Positions 62,481 through 64,000 of a DNA stretch of 64,000 nucleotides are shown here, piece after piece. The first letter of the stretch is position 1. Every line of letters starts with the position of its first letter. This DNA comes from Clostridium_AI sp964409685 (lineage in GTDB: Bacteria; Bacillota; Clostridia; Lachnospirales; Lachnospiraceae): assembly GCA_964409685.1 (NCBI GenBank), contig CAYPEJ010000007.1, positions 1 through 64,000 on the forward strand. Reading direction: 5' to 3'. The position numbers and the translations under genes are program-made. Under the pieces are notes generated by a model, which saw only the letters and a list, made by a program, of their open reading frames with translations, did not search any database and was not told the DNA's origin.

Positions 62481-63911
62481 CTATATGTGAATAGTGTATG
62501 CATTTTCTCTATTTAATTTGTACTGTTCTTCTTGAAAAATCTTTACATTCTCTCTAGTATCTTCAAAAACAATAATGATTTCATTCTGTAACTGTTCCAT
62601 TAATTCAATCAATGCTTTCACTGTAGGTAAATATAGGGAATCTACACCTTCTATCAATAAAATACTATTTCTTAGTTTGTCAACTCTTTGCTCTAGTTGA
62701 ATATGATTCAGATTTTCTCCTTTAATTCTCGCAACCTGACTTTTTTTCACGACTCCGGCTTTTTGCAATGCTTTTGCAAGCCTCTTTACAAAGTCAAGGT
62801 TTTGAATTGGATTCTCAGTTGTCACATAGAAGTAGTCAATTCTATCACCATTTTGTATTTTTTCAAAGCAATTTTTTAAATCTTTTCTCGTACCTTGTTG
62901 CTTTGTATAATGTTCAAAAATTTGTGTTAAATTCCACTCACCAACGATCAATTCCTCTTGAGGTTCTTCCTTCGCAAGTATTTCCTGAATTGCTTCTTGC
63001 AGTGACTCAAGCCTTAATGCTTTTACAGTTTCTATATCTTTTTCTTCTCCTACTTCAATTCGTTTTGTAGGCTCTTCTATCTCAGGTTCTGACTTATCTG
63101 CTATCTTTAATTTCAGTGCTTTAATATCTTCCATTAAATCTTGTTGCATATTAGTTTGTACGTCCTGTGTTAAAGTTATATCCTGTTTTAACTCCTTTTT
63201 GAGTTTTACTTCTTCATCAAATGCTTGTATATCTGAAATCTGTTTACCAAGATCCGTTGTATTATATAATAAACCTTCTGTTTTTTCTACACTGTCCAAT
63301 TTTTTCCTGTAAATTTGTGGTTTTGTAAAGAAAGAAGTATCTCCTTCCAAATAATAGGCACGCAGTAACTTTGCCTTTTCTACAATGACACCTTCACCAA
63401 ACCATAAGATAATATCATCGCACTCCTTAATACAGTTCTCTGCGTCACCTGCTTTGTGATATGTTTTTGCAAGCTCAAAAGCCCACTCTTCATAATAATT
63501 GGATTTTTTTAATTGCTCTAAAGAATGAATTCGCACACTATAATCCGCATGTTTTGCCTTATCAATTAAGTACCGTAATATATAAGCGTCGTCCGTACCC
63601 TCGCAGTATCTTATGTAGTCCTCATAAGATGCCTCCGCTTTTTCTAGTTCGCCCGCTTGTAATTCCAAACAAACTAATTGATATAGGACATGTTTGGATG
63701 CATTCTTCTGGTAAATTCGTACTAACATTTCTTTTGCATTATTATACAATTTTAAATTATTATATACTTCAAAAAATGCCTTTAAATCTACAATGCTTTT
63801 TACTTTCGTCATATCGATGGTTTGCAACACATCATAAGCCTTATCATATTTTTTCGCTTTTATATATTTTCGTACTTCTGCACACTTCATATCCATATCA
63901 AATTTCCCCAT
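62481..63911 (-). CDS. TPR protein with degenerate ATPase-like C-terminal domain
   Basis: A 476-residue soluble protein. Residues ~10-190 are TPR/SEL1-like helical repeats (AKKYDKAYDVLQ, LYNNAKEMLVRIYQ, GELEKAEASYEDYIRYC, AGDAENCIKECDDII). A charged coiled-coil linker follows (~200-330). The C-terminal ~150 residues (RIDYFYVTTENPIQNLDFVKRLAKAL, then NSILLIEGVDSL and NEIIIVFEDT) look like a Rossmann/AAA core with a Walker-B-like strand but no Walker A, so it should not hydrolyse ATP. AGGAGG precedes the ATG at 63911. Role unknown. Confidence 0.8.
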   Translation of the reverse strand: MGKFDMDMKCAEVRKYIKAKKYDKAYDVLQTIDMTKVKSIVDLKAFFEVYNNLKLYNNAKEMLVRIYQKNASKHVLYQLVCLELQAGELEKAEASYEDYIRYCEGTDDAYILRYLIDKAKHADYSVRIHSLEQLKKSNYYEEWAFELAKTYHKAGDAENCIKECDDIILWFGEGVIVEKAKLLRAYYLEGDTSFFTKPQIYRKKLDSVEKTEGLLYNTTDLGKQISDIQAFDEEVKLKKELKQDITLTQDVQTNMQQDLMEDIKALKLKIADKSEPEIEEPTKRIEVGEEKDIETVKALRLESLQEAIQEILAKEEPQEELIVGEWNLTQIFEHYTKQQGTRKDLKNCFEKIQNGDRIDYFYVTTENPIQNLDFVKRLAKALQKAGVVKKSQVARIKGENLNHIQLEQRVDKLRNSILLIEGVDSLYLPTVKALIELMEQLQNEIIIVFEDTRENVKIFQEEQYKLNRENAYTIHI

Positions 63912-64000
63912 TCTAAATCCTCCTTTCATGTTTATTCTTGTTTTTATTGCAAACCAGTAACATTTCTTACAATTCTACCATTCCTATGAAATGAATACAA

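Noticed and set aside
1..64000. CRISPR array, tRNA and rRNA genes, prophage
   Set aside because: No regularly spaced repeats, tRNA T-loop patterns, rRNA sequence or phage structural genes were recognised by eye; a tRNAscan or CRISPR-finder run could overturn this.

Overview
The window is AT-rich DNA that looks like a chromosome segment from a spore-forming, plant-polysaccharide-degrading member of the Lachnospiraceae (Clostridium cluster XIVa, in the style of Lachnoclostridium phytofermentans). The grounds are low GC; strong AGGAGG ribosome binding sites with occasional GTG and TTG starts; sporulation genes (spoIIR, SPOCS/DUF3794-LysM, YtvI-type, CotS-type); T-box and SAM-I leaders; and secreted GH43, pectin esterase and Big2-domain proteins. 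Taxonomy is inferred from gene content, not from a marker comparison. No rRNA, tRNA or CRISPR array was recognised.

Layout. 0.1-2.4 kb: an MFS transporter coupled to a small membrane protein, then two tiny ORFs (25 and 20 codons), each with a strong RBS and its own hairpin terminator. 2.4-6.0 kb: ileS with an Ile T-box. 6.1-8.8 kb: a three-gene overlapping operon, AAA ATPase + DUF4435/TOPRIM + a very acidic small protein, resembling the PARIS (AriA-AriB) anti-phage system with an extra gene. 8.9-11.1 kb: pectin esterase, then a Fur-like / FeoB-associated Cys-rich / DtxR-like metal cluster with a Fur-box-like operator. 11.2-22 kb: secreted subtilase, nicotinate phosphoribosyltransferase, a VanY-type peptidase, PlsC, a membrane protein, a modular GH43 arabinanase with a cre-like site, and an acyl-CoA synthetase. 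22.4-23.7 kb: murI and a DUF1934 gene. 23.7-26.6 kb: a decayed accessory island (SIR2 remnant, MazF/PemK-type toxin, deleted IS66 derivative) bracketed by a 76-bp direct repeat.

26.7-39.5 kb is core Lachnospiraceae content: spoIIR, ispE, a GntR regulator, a SPOCS-LysM protein, veg, a GGDEF protein, an operon of CotS-like / PEGA / PrcB-like lipoprotein genes, cca and a LysR regulator. 39.5-40.3 kb has no credible gene but is rich in hairpins and ends in two plus-strand terminators; it is a candidate structured RNA locus or a decayed LysR target. 40.3-49.2 kb: proS with a Pro T-box, a GT2 glycosyltransferase, an RluA-family pseudouridine synthase, a YtvI-like protein, and an envelope-stress-like module (histidine kinase, response regulator, LiaF-like and DUF4097 proteins). 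49.4-54.2 kb: SAM-I riboswitch and metK, an HD-GYP phosphodiesterase, a Big2 surface protein. 54.3-64 kb: murA, a shikimate-kinase-like P-loop protein coupled to an OLD-family ATPase-TOPRIM nuclease, a flavin reductase, a possible PBECR-like nuclease behind a structured attenuator-like leader, a small Ig-like protein, a CBS-containing Mn-dependent pyrophosphatase and a TPR protein.

The most unusual material is the PARIS-like operon with its acidic third gene, the hairpin-rich non-coding stretch at 39.5-40.2 kb, the structured leader at 59.76-59.99 kb, the two micro-ORFs at 1.7-2.2 kb, the OLD nuclease/kinase-like pair, and a perfect hairpin that contains the SD of the SPOCS gene and looks like the terminator of veg.
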